64,000 bases of DNA, from contig NZ_GL890970.1 of assembly GCF_000211815.1 (NCBI RefSeq), forward strand, positions 160,234-224,233. Direction: 5' to 3'. The notes under the pieces were generated by a model. It was not told the origin of the DNA and made no database searches. It was given only the letters and a program-made list of their open reading frames with translations. The DNA comes from Moorena producens 3L. Its GTDB lineage: Bacteria > Cyanobacteriota > Cyanobacteriia > Cyanobacteriales > Coleofasciculaceae. Position numbers and translations under genes: made by a program. Positions 33,888 to 43,381 of the stretch are shown in pieces (position 1 is the stretch's first letter; the number at the start of each line of letters is the position of its first letter).

Positions 33888-35339
33888 ATGAAAACCAGTA
33901 ATTTAGTCAAGTCTGAGCCTCCCTCCTCAGCAAAGCACCAAACACTTCCCAAGATTAATCTATTTACCATGTTCCGGCTTGGTCTATTCTATATGGGATT
34001 AGGGGTCTTGGCAGTGCTCACCCTAGGAGTGCTCAACCGAGTGATGATCGACGAGCTAGGTATTCCAGCCTCAATTACCGCGAACCTCCTAGCCATTTCG
34101 CTGTTTGTTGCCCCAGCCCGGGTATGGTTTGGTCAGCTCTCGGATACTAAACCCGTCTTTGGATATCACCGTACTGGTTACCTCTGGATGGGAAGCGGGT
34201 TATTTATGATTATCCTATCCTTAGCGGTACAAATCACCTGGCAATTGGGCAATCTCGTCCAAGGGGCTGGAGGTTGGACATGGTCAATTCCAGCCTATAG
34301 TTGGGTCGCTCTTGGGGCTCTAGTTTTTGGTCTATACGGTCTAGCCCTAAGTATGAGTTCCACTACCTTTTTTACCTTATTAGTGGATATTTCTGATCAA
34401 GACAACCGTGGCAAATTAATCGGTATTACCTGGTCAATGATGACTGTGGGTATTGCGATTGGGGGCATCAGCAGCAAAATTTTGCTGAAGCGATTAGATA
34501 ATATTGATACATCCCTGGAAGTATTGCGGTCATCGATTACTGGACTGTTTTTCTTCGTACCCTTAATCGTCTTCGGGCTAGCGGTATTAGCCACCTTTGG
34601 AATCGAGAAAAAATACTCGCGCTATTCTTCCCGTTCTATCCTAGCGAATCGCGAAGACCAGATTACCTTGGGCCAATCCCTAAAACTATTAACGGCTAGT
34701 CCCCAAACTGGCCTGTTTTTCACCTTTTTGGTGATCATGACCATCAGCCTATTTCTCCAGGAAGCGGTGCTAGAACCCTATGGGGGAGAAGTCTTTAATA
34801 TGTCAATTCCTGAAACTTCTCTACTGAATAGCTTTTGGGGGATTGGGATGTTGATGAGCTTGAGCGCCACTGGCTTTTTCCTAATTCCCAATTTGGGTAA
34901 GCGCAAAACCACTCAATTAGGCTGTCTAGCGGTATCTATGTGCTTTATCTTGATTATTATGTCAGGATTTACCGGAAATGCTCAGCTATTCAAGGTAACC
35001 TTACTCTTATTTGGTTTATCTACTGGTATCGCCACCACAGGAGCTCTCAGTTTGATGTTAGACCTAACCGCAGCAGAAGCGGCTGGCACCTTTGTGGGGG
35101 CATGGGGATTAGCGCAAGCCATGTCACGAGGCATAGCAGTAGCCAGCGGTGGTGTGATCCTTGATGTAGGTAGAGCAATTTTTACTACCCCAGTCTTGGC
35201 TTATGGTGTCGTGTTTGCTCTCCAATCGGCAGGGATGATAGTAGCAATTTGGTTCCTAGGTAAAGTGAATTTTCAGGAATTCCAAGATAATGCTAAAGAT
35301 GCGATCGCTGCTGTGATGGAAGGGGATTTGGATGGTTGA
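33888..35339 (+). CDS. PucC/LhaA-type (BCD family) MFS transporter
   Basis: This 483-residue protein has twelve membrane segments and belongs to the pigment-related BCD branch of MFS transporters. In purple bacteria it supports light-harvesting complex assembly, and in cyanobacteria chlorophyll or pigment handling. Signatures are MFRLGLFYMGLGVLAVLTLG, NRVMIDELGIPASITANLL, PARVWFGQLSD, YHRTGYLWMG, VDISDQDNRGKLIGITWSM and LSLMLDLTAAEAAGTFVGAWGLAQ. The N-terminal 25 residues are polar. It follows acsF and the barrel protein on the same strand but is separated by long repeat arrays, so co-transcription is doubtful. Confidence 0.88.
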   Translation: MKTSNLVKSEPPSSAKHQTLPKINLFTMFRLGLFYMGLGVLAVLTLGVLNRVMIDELGIPASITANLLAISLFVAPARVWFGQLSDTKPVFGYHRTGYLWMGSGLFMIILSLAVQITWQLGNLVQGAGGWTWSIPAYSWVALGALVFGLYGLALSMSSTTFFTLLVDISDQDNRGKLIGITWSMMTVGIAIGGISSKILLKRLDNIDTSLEVLRSSITGLFFFVPLIVFGLAVLATFGIEKKYSRYSSRSILANREDQITLGQSLKLLTASPQTGLFFTFLVIMTISLFLQEAVLEPYGGEVFNMSIPETSLLNSFWGIGMLMSLSATGFFLIPNLGKRKTTQLGCLAVSMCFILIIMSGFTGNAQLFKVTLLLFGLSTGIATTGALSLMLDLTAAEAAGTFVGAWGLAQAMSRGIAVASGGVILDVGRAIFTTPVLAYGVVFALQSAGMIVAIWFLGKVNFQEFQDNAKDAIAAVMEGDLDG

Positions 35340-35343
35340 AGGC

Positions 35344-35471
35344 AGAATTTAGAATTTAGAATTTAGAATGAAGAATGAAGAATGAAGAATGAAGAATGAA
35401 GAATGAAAAATCTAGAATTCTAACTTCTAACTTCTAACTTCTAACTTCTAACTTCTAACTTCTAACTTCTA
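35344..35471. repeat. GAATTTA/GAATGAA and CTAACTT tandem arrays
   Basis: The 7-mers AGAATTT and AGAATGA repeat at 35344-35405. The 7-mer CTAACTT repeats seven times at 35417-35471. Confidence 0.9.
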
Positions 35472-35531
35472 AAATGCGATCGCTTTCTTGGTGCGCGTTC
35501 CCTATTGAGGTAAAAAGTCAGCTCAGATGAA

Positions 35532-35727
35532 TTGTAGGGTGGGCAAAAACATTTTGGTTCACATCAGTCTTCTAGATAAGATAACTTTGCCCACCCTACT
35601 TTAATTGGTATTTTTTTTATAAGCAAGTCCCTAAAAAGTCAGCTCAGATTAATTGTAGGGTGGGCAGTGGGTACTTTGGCGATGGCAAGCACATGACTCG
35701 GTTTGATGCACTGCCCACCCTACATCT
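35532..35727. repeat. Two copies of the TAGGGTGGGCA palindromic element
   Basis: Copy one (35533-35603) opens TAGGGTGGGCAAAAAC and closes TTTGCCCACCCTA. Copy two (35655-35725) opens TAGGGTGGGCAGTG and closes CACTGCCCACCCTACA. Both are preceded by GTCAGCTCAGATNAATTG. Relatives lie at 37916, 38051, 39987, 51621 and 57787. Confidence 0.85.
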
Positions 35728-35771
35728 ACTGTATGCACTATATGGTACAGTTCCGCTTAGGAAAGCTCGGG

Positions 35772-36176
35772 TTACCTGTGACCAGCACCCCTCCTCCTGC
35801 CAGGACCAAATGGATCAAGAGCATCATCAGGAGGGTAGAAGCCAGGCTTCTCCGGAGGGTTGCTAAATCGGCTGATTGGTTTCCCACAACCATTATTCAC
35901 GCCCACCCAAATACCTTCAGGTATAGTCCATTTGTTGTTGTTGTGGCACTCAATGACTACATAAGCTCCCTTAGCTATTCTTAGGAAGTCACCAGGATAA
36001 AGTTCTTCACCTATCGATACAGGAATGGAAACGTTTTCAGGTAAGCGGAAGATCTTACCCACTCCCTGAGCTGTGTCCACAGTTCCTACAGGTAATTGAT
36101 CGGCAATAACTTTATTGGTAAAACCTTGTGCAACGGTAATACCAACGATTGTCAAAGCAGCTACTATGTGTTTCAT
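35772..36176 (-). CDS. Small exported protein, FecR-like core
   Basis: This 134-residue protein has a signal peptide (MKHIVAALTIVGITVAQGF, cleavage about residue 20). A short beta domain (ISIGEELYPGDFLRIAKGAYVVIEC ... KWTIPEGIWVGVNNGCGKP) resembles the FecR-type repeat region seen in cyanobacterial proteins beside TPR or CHAT genes. The C-terminus is Pro-, Gly- and Arg-rich. Two cysteines may form a disulfide. Its ATG overlaps the TPR gene stop (ATGA at 36173-36176), so the two are translationally coupled and likely act together. The second TPR copy lacks this partner. Confidence 0.65.
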   Translation of the reverse strand: MKHIVAALTIVGITVAQGFTNKVIADQLPVGTVDTAQGVGKIFRLPENVSIPVSIGEELYPGDFLRIAKGAYVVIECHNNNKWTIPEGIWVGVNNGCGKPISRFSNPPEKPGFYPPDDALDPFGPGRRRGAGHR

Positions 36177-37555
36177 TGTTTATTGGGCAACTGTTTAGTT
36201 AAGCCAGTTTCTAAGCGCTGTCTAGCTTGGTCAATCCATTTGTCTTGATCTATATTATAACTGGAGGAATATCCCAGGCAAGATGCCCAATTATTCATGA
36301 TTATTGCAGTATTATTGTCACCTGCTTCTTCTAGTACCTGGGCTAGCAAACAGTAAGCTGGTGCCTTTTCCTTATCTAAAGTAATAGCATCCTGGAGATG
36401 ACGTTTTGCCTCAGCATAGCGATTTTGTTTTAGCCGAGCCCACCCCAGGTTTTTAAGCAAATAGTATTTCACTTGCTCATTGTCAGTATTCTCAGTTAGG
36501 TATAGACCTCTTAGTAACAAGGAACTAGCCTGATAATATTTTTTGTCGAGAATATACATTCTTCCTAAGTTATTATAAGCAACTTCAAAGTCATCTTGTA
36601 CAGCAATTTTGTATTCAGATAAAGCCTTTTTATTTTCTTGTAGTTCCTCATAAACTAATCCTAATTTATAATGAGGTTCAACGTAGTCAGGATTTAGTAC
36701 TAGTGCTCGTTTGTAGCTTGATATAGCAGCAGCAAATCGCGGAGGACTATTTTCATCAAAAATATATCCATCACCAATATTTTTGTAAACCACTGCAATG
36801 TGAGGTAACGACAAACGAACGGTAACAGAAACTAGTAAAAGACTGAAGGCAATACCACAACTTACTTCTTCCCACAAATATTTAGGAATATTCAAACGGG
36901 TAAGAGCACGTTTGATTGAATCCTGTCCAGCTTTTGTGAGAGCGCTTCTACCGGCCAATAGTGTTAAGACGCTTTGAGTAGCAGTAACAAAAGCCCCTAC
37001 GGTATCTGGTCCACCAGTCAGAAAGCGTGAGGAAATGTCTACGGTTAAACTCAACGACGATGTTAGAAATACAACTGTCAGTATTTTCCCTAGCCAGTCA
37101 AGATAATCCCATCGATGCTTTGGAGGTTTGAAGAACCACCACCAAGCGTCTACTTTAGGGTTCAAAATAGAATGCCATTCAGTTAGATCTACTACTGTGG
37201 TAATCTTATTAGTCTCTTGCTTTAATCGGTTATCTAGATCGTTAACCTTAATCAAGCTTCCTGTAGGAATCTGTGATTGATTGCTTAATTCTGCTTGAAC
37301 CGTATCACGAGCAGTCAAAACTTCTAGAACTATTTCTTTTGATGGCGAGCGGAAGGATCCCACTTTGGAAGAAACATACCGCATTAAGCTGTATGATCGT
37401 GATTCTACCGCCCACTTAAAAAGATATATTTGCCAAAATGGGATGCTCCCTGACGAGCTAGTGTCTTCAAGTTTAGTCAGTGCATCAGTATAACGTTGAA
37501 TAGCAGACTCTAACTCTGACATAGCAGAATTATTATTAGGAGTTTCTCCTGGCAT
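36173..37555 (-). CDS. TPR-repeat membrane protein (copy 1 of a tandem duplication)
   Basis: From the ATG at 37555 this is 460 residues; the open frame extends to 37687. An N-terminal helical domain (about 1-130) leads to SILNPKVDAWWWFFKPPKHRWDYLDWLGKIL, a membrane segment (VVFLTSSLSLTV) and, later, a second segment (CGIAFSLLLVSVTVRLSLPHI). Four to five TPR units follow (FAAAISSYKRALVLNPDYVEPHYKLGLVYEEL and onward). TPR units bind protein partners. The short start is chosen because the upstream part of the frame overlaps a conserved reading frame and the same ATG exists in copy 2. Coupled to the exported protein downstream by ATGA. Function unknown. Confidence 0.7.
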   Translation of the reverse strand: MPGETPNNNSAMSELESAIQRYTDALTKLEDTSSSGSIPFWQIYLFKWAVESRSYSLMRYVSSKVGSFRSPSKEIVLEVLTARDTVQAELSNQSQIPTGSLIKVNDLDNRLKQETNKITTVVDLTEWHSILNPKVDAWWWFFKPPKHRWDYLDWLGKILTVVFLTSSLSLTVDISSRFLTGGPDTVGAFVTATQSVLTLLAGRSALTKAGQDSIKRALTRLNIPKYLWEEVSCGIAFSLLLVSVTVRLSLPHIAVVYKNIGDGYIFDENSPPRFAAAISSYKRALVLNPDYVEPHYKLGLVYEELQENKKALSEYKIAVQDDFEVAYNNLGRMYILDKKYYQASSLLLRGLYLTENTDNEQVKYYLLKNLGWARLKQNRYAEAKRHLQDAITLDKEKAPAYCLLAQVLEEAGDNNTAIIMNNWASCLGYSSSYNIDQDKWIDQARQRLETGLTKQLPNKQ

Positions 37556-37691
37556 AAGCTGACTTGACATTTGATTTCCCTCTAATTTCAGCCTCCCGTT
37601 CCACCAACCTCCTCTCAAATTCAGCCATTGTCTGAATGATGGGAATGTTTTCAGCACAGCCAGGTATAAGCGCGATCGCATCAACAATCAC
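37536..37691 (-). CDS. Short conserved frame overlapping the TPR gene start (copy 1)
   Basis: In the frame other than that of the TPR gene, GTG 37691 (or ATG 37628) to TAA 37536 reads DVIVDAIALIPGCAENIPII, then QTMAEFERRLVEREAEIRGK and an SNVKSAYARRNS tail. Copy 2 preserves this peptide almost fully. It resembles the end of a longer protein and may be a translated leader coupling to the TPR gene (33-bp overlap from its ATG) or a fossil. Unrecognised family. Confidence 0.3.
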   Translation of the reverse strand: MIVDAIALIPGCAENIPIIQTMAEFERRLVEREAEIRGKSNVKSAYARRNS

Positions 37692-38292
37692 ATCAGTCTT
37701 TGACCTGCCAGTTTGCTCAACCTAGCAGCTATTGAGTTATGGGAGAAGGGTTGAAGGAATCCTAATGGCGATTTGAGGTTTAGTAATAGCATAAATCTAA
37801 AGTAGCGCTATTATACCAATTGTATGACTAAGTGTTGCTATTGCTGTATTAATTCTTAACATTACGGTAAATCACCTCTGGAGGTGTTTCTGCTCACCGA
37901 CATCAACTAGTCCGTTGGTGGGCAGTGCTTAGTCAGGCGATTGACCGTAGGTCACGCTACGTGATCGCAAACAAATGAATCGGTGTGATGCACTGCCCAC
38001 TGACATGAACTAGTTAGTTATCAGTGGTGAGTTACCGATTACTGTCAATCGTAAGGTGGGCAGTGTGTACCAACCCGATGGCAAGCAAATGACTCTGTGT
38101 GATACACTGCCCACCCTACATCTAAATGATAGATTTACTGTGGCCAAGGGAGCAGGGAGCAGGGACTGAGGCCGTAGGCCACGCGGGGCGCGTGAGGCCG
38201 TTGGCCACGCTGCGCGAACGGAGCAGTGGAAAGAGGCAGTATTCAGAAAATTTTGTTAGTTGAATAGCCTCATTTCCCTTTTACAGTAAGCT
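37692..38292. repeat. Duplicated spacer with TAGGGTGGGCA-type palindromes
   Basis: The stretch 37692-38000 is nearly identical to 39764-40100 and was copied with the TPR gene. It includes a palindromic element (37916-38005, GGGCAGTGCTTAGT to GCACTGCCCAC). A further independent copy lies at 38051-38121. A GGCCGTAGGCCACGC/GCGTGAGGCCGTTGGCC palindrome lies at 38169-38222. No gene is seen. Confidence 0.75.
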
Positions 38293-39627
38293 TTATGAGT
38301 TTTTTAACTGGAAATTTAGCATAGCAGGTACTGAAGAACCATTTAACGGAGTTTTTAAGTGCTGTCTAGCTTGATAAAACCATTTGTTTTCATCTATATT
38401 ATTAGTATTGGCATACTCATAGCAATATCCCCAATTATTAATTATTTCCGTGTTTTTTGTTTCCGTATTTTTTTCATCTGCTTCGTTTTTTTCAGCTTCT
38501 AATACCTGGGCTAGCAAACAGTAAGCTGGTGCCTTGTTATTATATAACTTCTTAGCATTCTCGAGATTATATTTTGCCTCATCATAGTACTTTTGTTCTA
38601 GCATAGCCCACCCCAGGTTTGTCAGCAAATTGTATTTCACTTCTTTATCATTGTCTTTATCATTTTCAGTCTCCTCATTAATTAGGTCTAGACCTCTTCG
38701 TAACCAAAAACTAGCCTGAGCATATTTTTGATCGATAATATACATTCTTCCTAACTTATTATAAGCAGGAATGAAGTTATCTTTCACAGCAATTTTGTAT
38801 TGAGATAAAGCCTTTTGATTTTCTTGTAGTTCCTCATAAATTGTTCCTAAGTGATAATGAGATTCAGCGTAGTCAGGATTCAGGGCGACTGCTCGTTTGT
38901 AGTCTGATATGGCGGCAGCAAATTTCGGATGATTATGTTGAATGTCTTGATCACCAAGATGGTTGTAAAAATCGGCAATCTTAGGTAACAAAAAATAAAC
39001 TATAACACAAATGAGGAAAAGACTGAAGGCAATACCACAAATTACTTCTTGCCAAAAATAGTTAGGAATATTCAAACGGGTAAGAGCATTTTTGATTAAC
39101 TCCTGTCCAGTTTTTGTGAAAGCGGTTCTACCAACCAGTAGTGTTAGGACGCCCTCACTAGCAGTAACAAAAACCTCTAAGGTATCTGGTGCTCCACCAC
39201 TCAGAAAGTGTTCCGAAATATCTACCGTTAAACTAAAAGACAATATGAGAAATACAATTGTCAGTATTTTCCATAGCCAATCCAGATAATCCCATCGATG
39301 CTTTGGAGGTTCAAGAAACCACCACCAAGCCTCTACGTTAGGGTTGAAAATAGCATGCCATTCAGTTAGATCTACTGTGGTAATCTTATTAGTATCTTGC
39401 TTTAATCGGTGATCTAGATCGTTAACCTTAATCAAGCTTCCTGTAGGAATCTGTGATTGATTGCTTAATTCTGCTTGAACGGTATCACGAGCAGTCAAAA
39501 CCTCTAGAACTGTTTCTTTTGATGGCGAGCTAGCGTCTTCAAGTGTAGTAAGTGCATGAGTATAACGTTGAATAGCAGACTCTAACTTTGATATAGCAGA
39601 GTTAGTCTTAGGAGTTTCTTCTGGCAT
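38293..39627 (-). CDS. TPR-repeat membrane protein (copy 2 of a tandem duplication)
   Basis: From the ATG at 39627 this is 444 residues; the frame extends to 39759. It is a clear paralogue of the 36173 gene, with the same order: N-terminal helices, AEWHAIFNPNVEAWWWFLEPPKHRWDYLDWL, two membrane segments, then TPR units (AAAISDYKRAVALNPDYAESHYHLGTIYEELQ). It lacks a stretch of about 35 residues present in copy 1 (SIPFWQIYLFKWAVESRSYS region). It has an extra Asp/Glu/Lys-rich insertion near the fourth TPR and a different C-terminus (VPAMLNFQLKNS). No exported partner follows. Sequence identity is high at the 5' end and flank and lower in the TPR part. Confidence 0.7.
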   Translation of the reverse strand: MPEETPKTNSAISKLESAIQRYTHALTTLEDASSPSKETVLEVLTARDTVQAELSNQSQIPTGSLIKVNDLDHRLKQDTNKITTVDLTEWHAIFNPNVEAWWWFLEPPKHRWDYLDWLWKILTIVFLILSFSLTVDISEHFLSGGAPDTLEVFVTASEGVLTLLVGRTAFTKTGQELIKNALTRLNIPNYFWQEVICGIAFSLFLICVIVYFLLPKIADFYNHLGDQDIQHNHPKFAAAISDYKRAVALNPDYAESHYHLGTIYEELQENQKALSQYKIAVKDNFIPAYNKLGRMYIIDQKYAQASFWLRRGLDLINEETENDKDNDKEVKYNLLTNLGWAMLEQKYYDEAKYNLENAKKLYNNKAPAYCLLAQVLEAEKNEADEKNTETKNTEIINNWGYCYEYANTNNIDENKWFYQARQHLKTPLNGSSVPAMLNFQLKNS

Positions 39628-39763
39628 AAGCTGACTTGACGTCTGATTTCCCTCTAATTTCAGCCTCCCGTTCCACCAACCTCCTCTCAAATTCAGCCAT
39701 TGTCTGAATGATGGGAATGTTTTCAGCACAGTCAAGGTAATTAGCGATCGCATCAACAATCAC
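39608..39763 (-). CDS. Short conserved frame overlapping the TPR gene start (copy 2)
   Basis: This is the counterpart of 37536-37691: GTG 39763 (or ATG 39700) to TAA 39608, DVIVDAIANYLDCAENIPII then QTMAEFERRLVEREAEIRGK and SDVKSAYARRNS. The change that removes the Met used by the longer TPR frame in copy 1 (ATG to ACG) is an Asn-to-Asp change here. Confidence 0.3.
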   Translation of the reverse strand: MIVDAIANYLDCAENIPIIQTMAEFERRLVEREAEIRGKSDVKSAYARRNS

Positions 39764-40169
39764 ATCAGTCTTTGACCTGCCAGTTTGCTCAACCTAGCAG
39801 CTATTGAGTTATGGGAGAAGGGTTGGAGGAATCTTAATGGCAATTTGAGGTTTAGTAATAGCATAAATCTAAAGTAGAGATATTATACTACTTGTATCAC
39901 TAAGTGTTGCTATTGCTGTATTAATTCTTAACATTACGGTAAATCACGTCTGGAGGTGTTTCTGCTCACCGACATCAACTAGTCCGTTGGTGGGCAGTGC
40001 TTAGTAAGGCGATTGACCGTAGGTCACGCTACGCGATGCTCCGTAGGAGCCGCTAAAAGCGATCGCAAACAAATGAATCGGTGTCATGCACTGCCCAGCC
40101 TACATTTACTCCCGGGTTTATTTTAAGGATTAGGCTGACGGCTGACAGCTGTTCGCGTAGCGTGAGCTT
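39764..40169. repeat. Second copy of the duplicated spacer and a composite-palindrome end
   Basis: The stretch 39764-40100 mirrors 37692-38000, with an extra GCTCCGTAGGAGC hairpin near 40036. A short composite palindrome at 40130-40191 (GCTGACGGCTGACAGC to GCTGAATGCTTAAG) runs into the end of the next gene. Confidence 0.75.
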
Positions 40170-41528
40170 TTAGCTCACGGCTGAATGCTTAAGAGCAGGG
40201 AATAAGGGAATCACTCCTGAAGTGCTTGGCTCAACATCATTAAAGAATAAATTTGTTTTTCCTACATAAGCTTGATTAGGGAAAACAATAGTAGATTTTT
40301 CGGTAGCTAGGCAAATATTAGCAATGTAGCCAGCAATGCGACTGCAATAGAACATAACTGTCATCAGTTGATCAGGAATTCCTAGGTTTTTCCATAAAAC
40401 ACCAGAATAAAAATCTACGTTTGGTTTAATCTTATCGAAGTAAGGAATAGTATCTATTTGCTTATGCATTTCCCTCGCAATATGCATGAAAGTATCTCCC
40501 TTTCCTTCTTCAACCATTTGGTTGCAGATTTTGCTGAGAATTCTGGCTCTAGGGTCTATCCCTTTGAATTCAATATGTCCTAACCCAGGGATTTTCTGTT
40601 TTTGAGCCAGGGATTGCTGGATATAATTTCTGATCTTGTCTTCTAGGTCTCCATCAGCAGCAGCAATTTCCTGAAACATCTGCAACACCCTGAAATTAGC
40701 GCCCCCATGTTTGTCTCCAGACAAGGCGTTTAAGGCGGAGATTAAACTTCTCCACATTCCCGTACCATTGCTAATATTTTGTTTAGCAGCAAATGTTGAA
40801 GGACTCAAGCCAGCGTCTGCATGCAACACCATCAGTGTATCCATCAAAGAGCGTTGCTCATCGGTTACTTTACCGAAACCGCAGATCATCCCCAGGAGAT
40901 TATTGATATAATCATAATTTTGTCCATAACAGCCAACGTCTTGGGGCAATACCAAAGGCTGCTGTTTGACATGTTGTAGGATCATCCCTACCAGAATAGG
41001 AGTTATGGCAAGAGCCTTCAATATTGCTTCCAACTGTTCGCCTTGATTCCGTAAAGGCAAAGAACATTCTCCGGAAAGATAGGATAATCCAGAACTTAGA
41101 ATAGCGACGGGATTAGCATGGGGAGAAAAGGAAGAGATTACACTCTTGAGTCCCTTAATAATTTTCTGATCCAGAAGAGAGTTTTTGGCCAGTTGCTCCT
41201 TAAACCATTGTTTTTCCTCTTGGCTGGGGAGATGTGATTCATATAACAAAATAATGGTATCTAAGTAATCGCAATTATCGACTACTAATTGGATCGGAAT
41301 CCCCCGGTAGTATAATTCTAGAGCTCCGGCATCTAAATAACTTAGACTGGCTAATTCAGTAGTTGTGTGCCTGAGTTCGGAATCGTAAATTTGATAGCCT
41401 GTAGTTTTTGCTACTGTTTTCCCACAGATTAGTGTTTGTCCTGTCTTGGTCAAGTATATGGGAATAGGGTGAGATGAACCATCGGGTAAGATGATAGTGA
41501 GATGAGAATGTTCCATTTTTACAATCAC
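40170..41528 (-). CDS. Citrate synthase-like enzyme (citrate/2-methylcitrate synthase family)
   Basis: This 452-residue protein condenses an acyl-CoA with an oxaloacetate-like acceptor. It has an N-terminal beta domain (to about 45), YQIYDSELRHTTTELAS, then the catalytic signatures HADAGLSPSTFAAK, LSGDKHGGANFRVLQM, GLGHIEFKGIDPRARI and PNVDFYSG with the catalytic Asp. It differs from a typical housekeeping citrate synthase: GDKHGGAN replaces the usual GPLHGGAN, and the middle is enlarged. It is divergent to a MATE exporter, suggesting an accessory pathway; substrate unknown. The last six residues (KHSAVS) and the stop are encoded by an invading repeat (TTAAGCATTCAGC). Confidence 0.82.
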   Translation of the reverse strand: MIVKMEHSHLTIILPDGSSHPIPIYLTKTGQTLICGKTVAKTTGYQIYDSELRHTTTELASLSYLDAGALELYYRGIPIQLVVDNCDYLDTIILLYESHLPSQEEKQWFKEQLAKNSLLDQKIIKGLKSVISSFSPHANPVAILSSGLSYLSGECSLPLRNQGEQLEAILKALAITPILVGMILQHVKQQPLVLPQDVGCYGQNYDYINNLLGMICGFGKVTDEQRSLMDTLMVLHADAGLSPSTFAAKQNISNGTGMWRSLISALNALSGDKHGGANFRVLQMFQEIAAADGDLEDKIRNYIQQSLAQKQKIPGLGHIEFKGIDPRARILSKICNQMVEEGKGDTFMHIAREMHKQIDTIPYFDKIKPNVDFYSGVLWKNLGIPDQLMTVMFYCSRIAGYIANICLATEKSTIVFPNQAYVGKTNLFFNDVEPSTSGVIPLFPALKHSAVS

Positions 41529-41812
41529 CTAATAATCCTATCGATCAGCTAACTTCAGAGCTATCAAAAAACATCTCAAAATGGATCCAAAAGCCCACAA
41601 ATTAGTATGGGTTTATACTAACTTATAGATTCTTGGTATCAAGAGATACAAAGTTTTGCTATAACTAGCAACTTTTGTGATTAGCATCCACTCCAAATAT
41701 AGCATATTGTAAACAAAAATAAACACGATCAGCCAAAAATTGTTTATGGTGAGAATAAAAGAAAATTTTACAGTCAACAATTTTGGCTAGATTTTGGTAA
41801 TTAAGACCCCTT

Positions 41813-43138
41813 ATGTCCAAAGACAATACGGAAACGTTTCATCTTCGCTTTCTGCGATTAGCTACTGTCAATATCCTCTCCAACATCGCGATTCCCTTAG
41901 CAGGGTTAGTAGATACCGCATTTTTGGGACACTTAGCAGATATTAACTATTTAGCTGGGGTTGCTCTAGCTACAGTTATCTTCAACTTGGTGTATCGCAA
42001 CTGTAACTTTCTGCGGATGGGAACTACCGGCCCAACGGCTCAAGCGGAAGGACGCTTTGACCAAGATGGAATTACGTTAGTACTTCTACGTAATGGTTTA
42101 ATTGCTTTAACCCTCGGAATACTCATTATCTTGTTGCAATATCCCCTTAGAGAAATTGGCTTTAGCCTACTCAGCGCTGCACCTGAGGTTAAAGCTGCTG
42201 GACAAGATTACTTTAATGCTCGGATTTGGGGAGCCCCCGCAACCCTACTCAACTTGGTCTTAATCGGCTGGTTTCTAGGCCGGGAAAAGAGCAGCAAAGT
42301 ATTGGTGTTGTCAGCTATTGGCAATGGAGCGAATATCATACTCGATTACCTGCTGATTATCCGTTGGGGCTGGGCAAGTGCAGGGGCTGGATTTGCTACG
42401 GCGGCTGGCCAGTATCTAATGTTACTAATGGGTCTGATTTTCATAGCTACAGAAAATGGCTATCCTCAAATGCTAGCCCTAGTAGACAGGATTTTCGACC
42501 TAGAGGCCATAAAATCGACCTTTAAGTTGAATGGAAATATCTGGATACGCTCTATTGCTTCAACCATCACCATTGCTGCCTTTACTGATTTGAGTGCTTA
42601 TTTGGGCACGATGGTGCTAGCTATCAATACTTTACTGTTGCAGGTGATGATCGTGACCTTCTACTTTATTGAAGGATTATCCTTTGCGACGGAAAGTATA
42701 GCAGGGAACTTTCGCGGTCAAGGCTTGACCAACAAATTTCCTTCTCTGTTGCGCCTATCTGGAGCAAGCAGCCTCGGCATAGGACTAACCATAGCTTCCT
42801 TATTTGTCCTCCTGCCAGATCCTCTGTTTGGGTTGATGACCAATCATGGAGAGGTAATTGACGAACTTCACCATTATCTTCTGTGGCTACTTCCCTTTCT
42901 AGGACTGAGTTCTATGGCTTTTATGTTAGATGGGTATTTTTTGGGCTTAACTGAAGGAGCTCTGCTTCGCAAAGGTGTTGTAACCGGTAGTCTTGTTGGT
43001 TTTCTCCCTGTAGCTGTAGCATCTTGGTGGTTCCACAGTAGTCAAATCTTATGGCTGGCTATGTGTTGTTATATGGGAGTAAGAGCCTTAGCCCTGGCAG
43101 TTCAAGTCCCAAAAACCATGAGGTCTGAGAATATTTAA
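41813..43138 (+). CDS. MATE family efflux protein (DinF-like)
   Basis: This 441-residue protein has twelve membrane segments and belongs to the DinF branch of MATE exporters, which use a Na+ or H+ gradient to expel cationic or amphipathic compounds. Visible motifs are AIPLAGLVDTAFLGHL (first helix), RMGTTGPTAQAEGR, and WGWASAGAGFATAAGQYLMLL in the middle. Its length is normal. The 284-bp spacer with the divergent citrate-synthase-like gene is AT-rich and could hold shared control, so the pair may form a synthesis-and-export unit. That link is inference. Confidence 0.9.
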   Translation: MSKDNTETFHLRFLRLATVNILSNIAIPLAGLVDTAFLGHLADINYLAGVALATVIFNLVYRNCNFLRMGTTGPTAQAEGRFDQDGITLVLLRNGLIALTLGILIILLQYPLREIGFSLLSAAPEVKAAGQDYFNARIWGAPATLLNLVLIGWFLGREKSSKVLVLSAIGNGANIILDYLLIIRWGWASAGAGFATAAGQYLMLLMGLIFIATENGYPQMLALVDRIFDLEAIKSTFKLNGNIWIRSIASTITIAAFTDLSAYLGTMVLAINTLLLQVMIVTFYFIEGLSFATESIAGNFRGQGLTNKFPSLLRLSGASSLGIGLTIASLFVLLPDPLFGLMTNHGEVIDELHHYLLWLLPFLGLSSMAFMLDGYFLGLTEGALLRKGVVTGSLVGFLPVAVASWWFHSSQILWLAMCCYMGVRALALAVQVPKTMRSENI

Positions 43139-43167
43139 TCCCAGGAGTGTTGAATAGGGAAGAGTGT

Positions 43168-43217
43168 GGGGAGATGGGGAGATGGGGAGATGGGGAGATG
43201 GGAAGATGGGGAGATAG
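43168..43217. repeat. GGGGAGAT octamer array
   Basis: Six copies of GGGGAGAT or a close variant. CCCGATT/CCCGACT and TCTAAAT arrays follow at 43281-43345, up to the TetR promoter. Confidence 0.9.
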
Positions 43218-43381
43218 GAAAGATTTTGATAGTGTTTATCATAGTTATGAGGTACAGGAAGTACAGTCAAGTGTCTTACCCCGATTCCCGATTCCCGACT
43301 CCCGACTCCCGACTCCCGATTCTAAATTCTAAATTCTAAATTCTAACTTCCCTACTCCCTACTCCCTTTCCAAAAAAGTAC

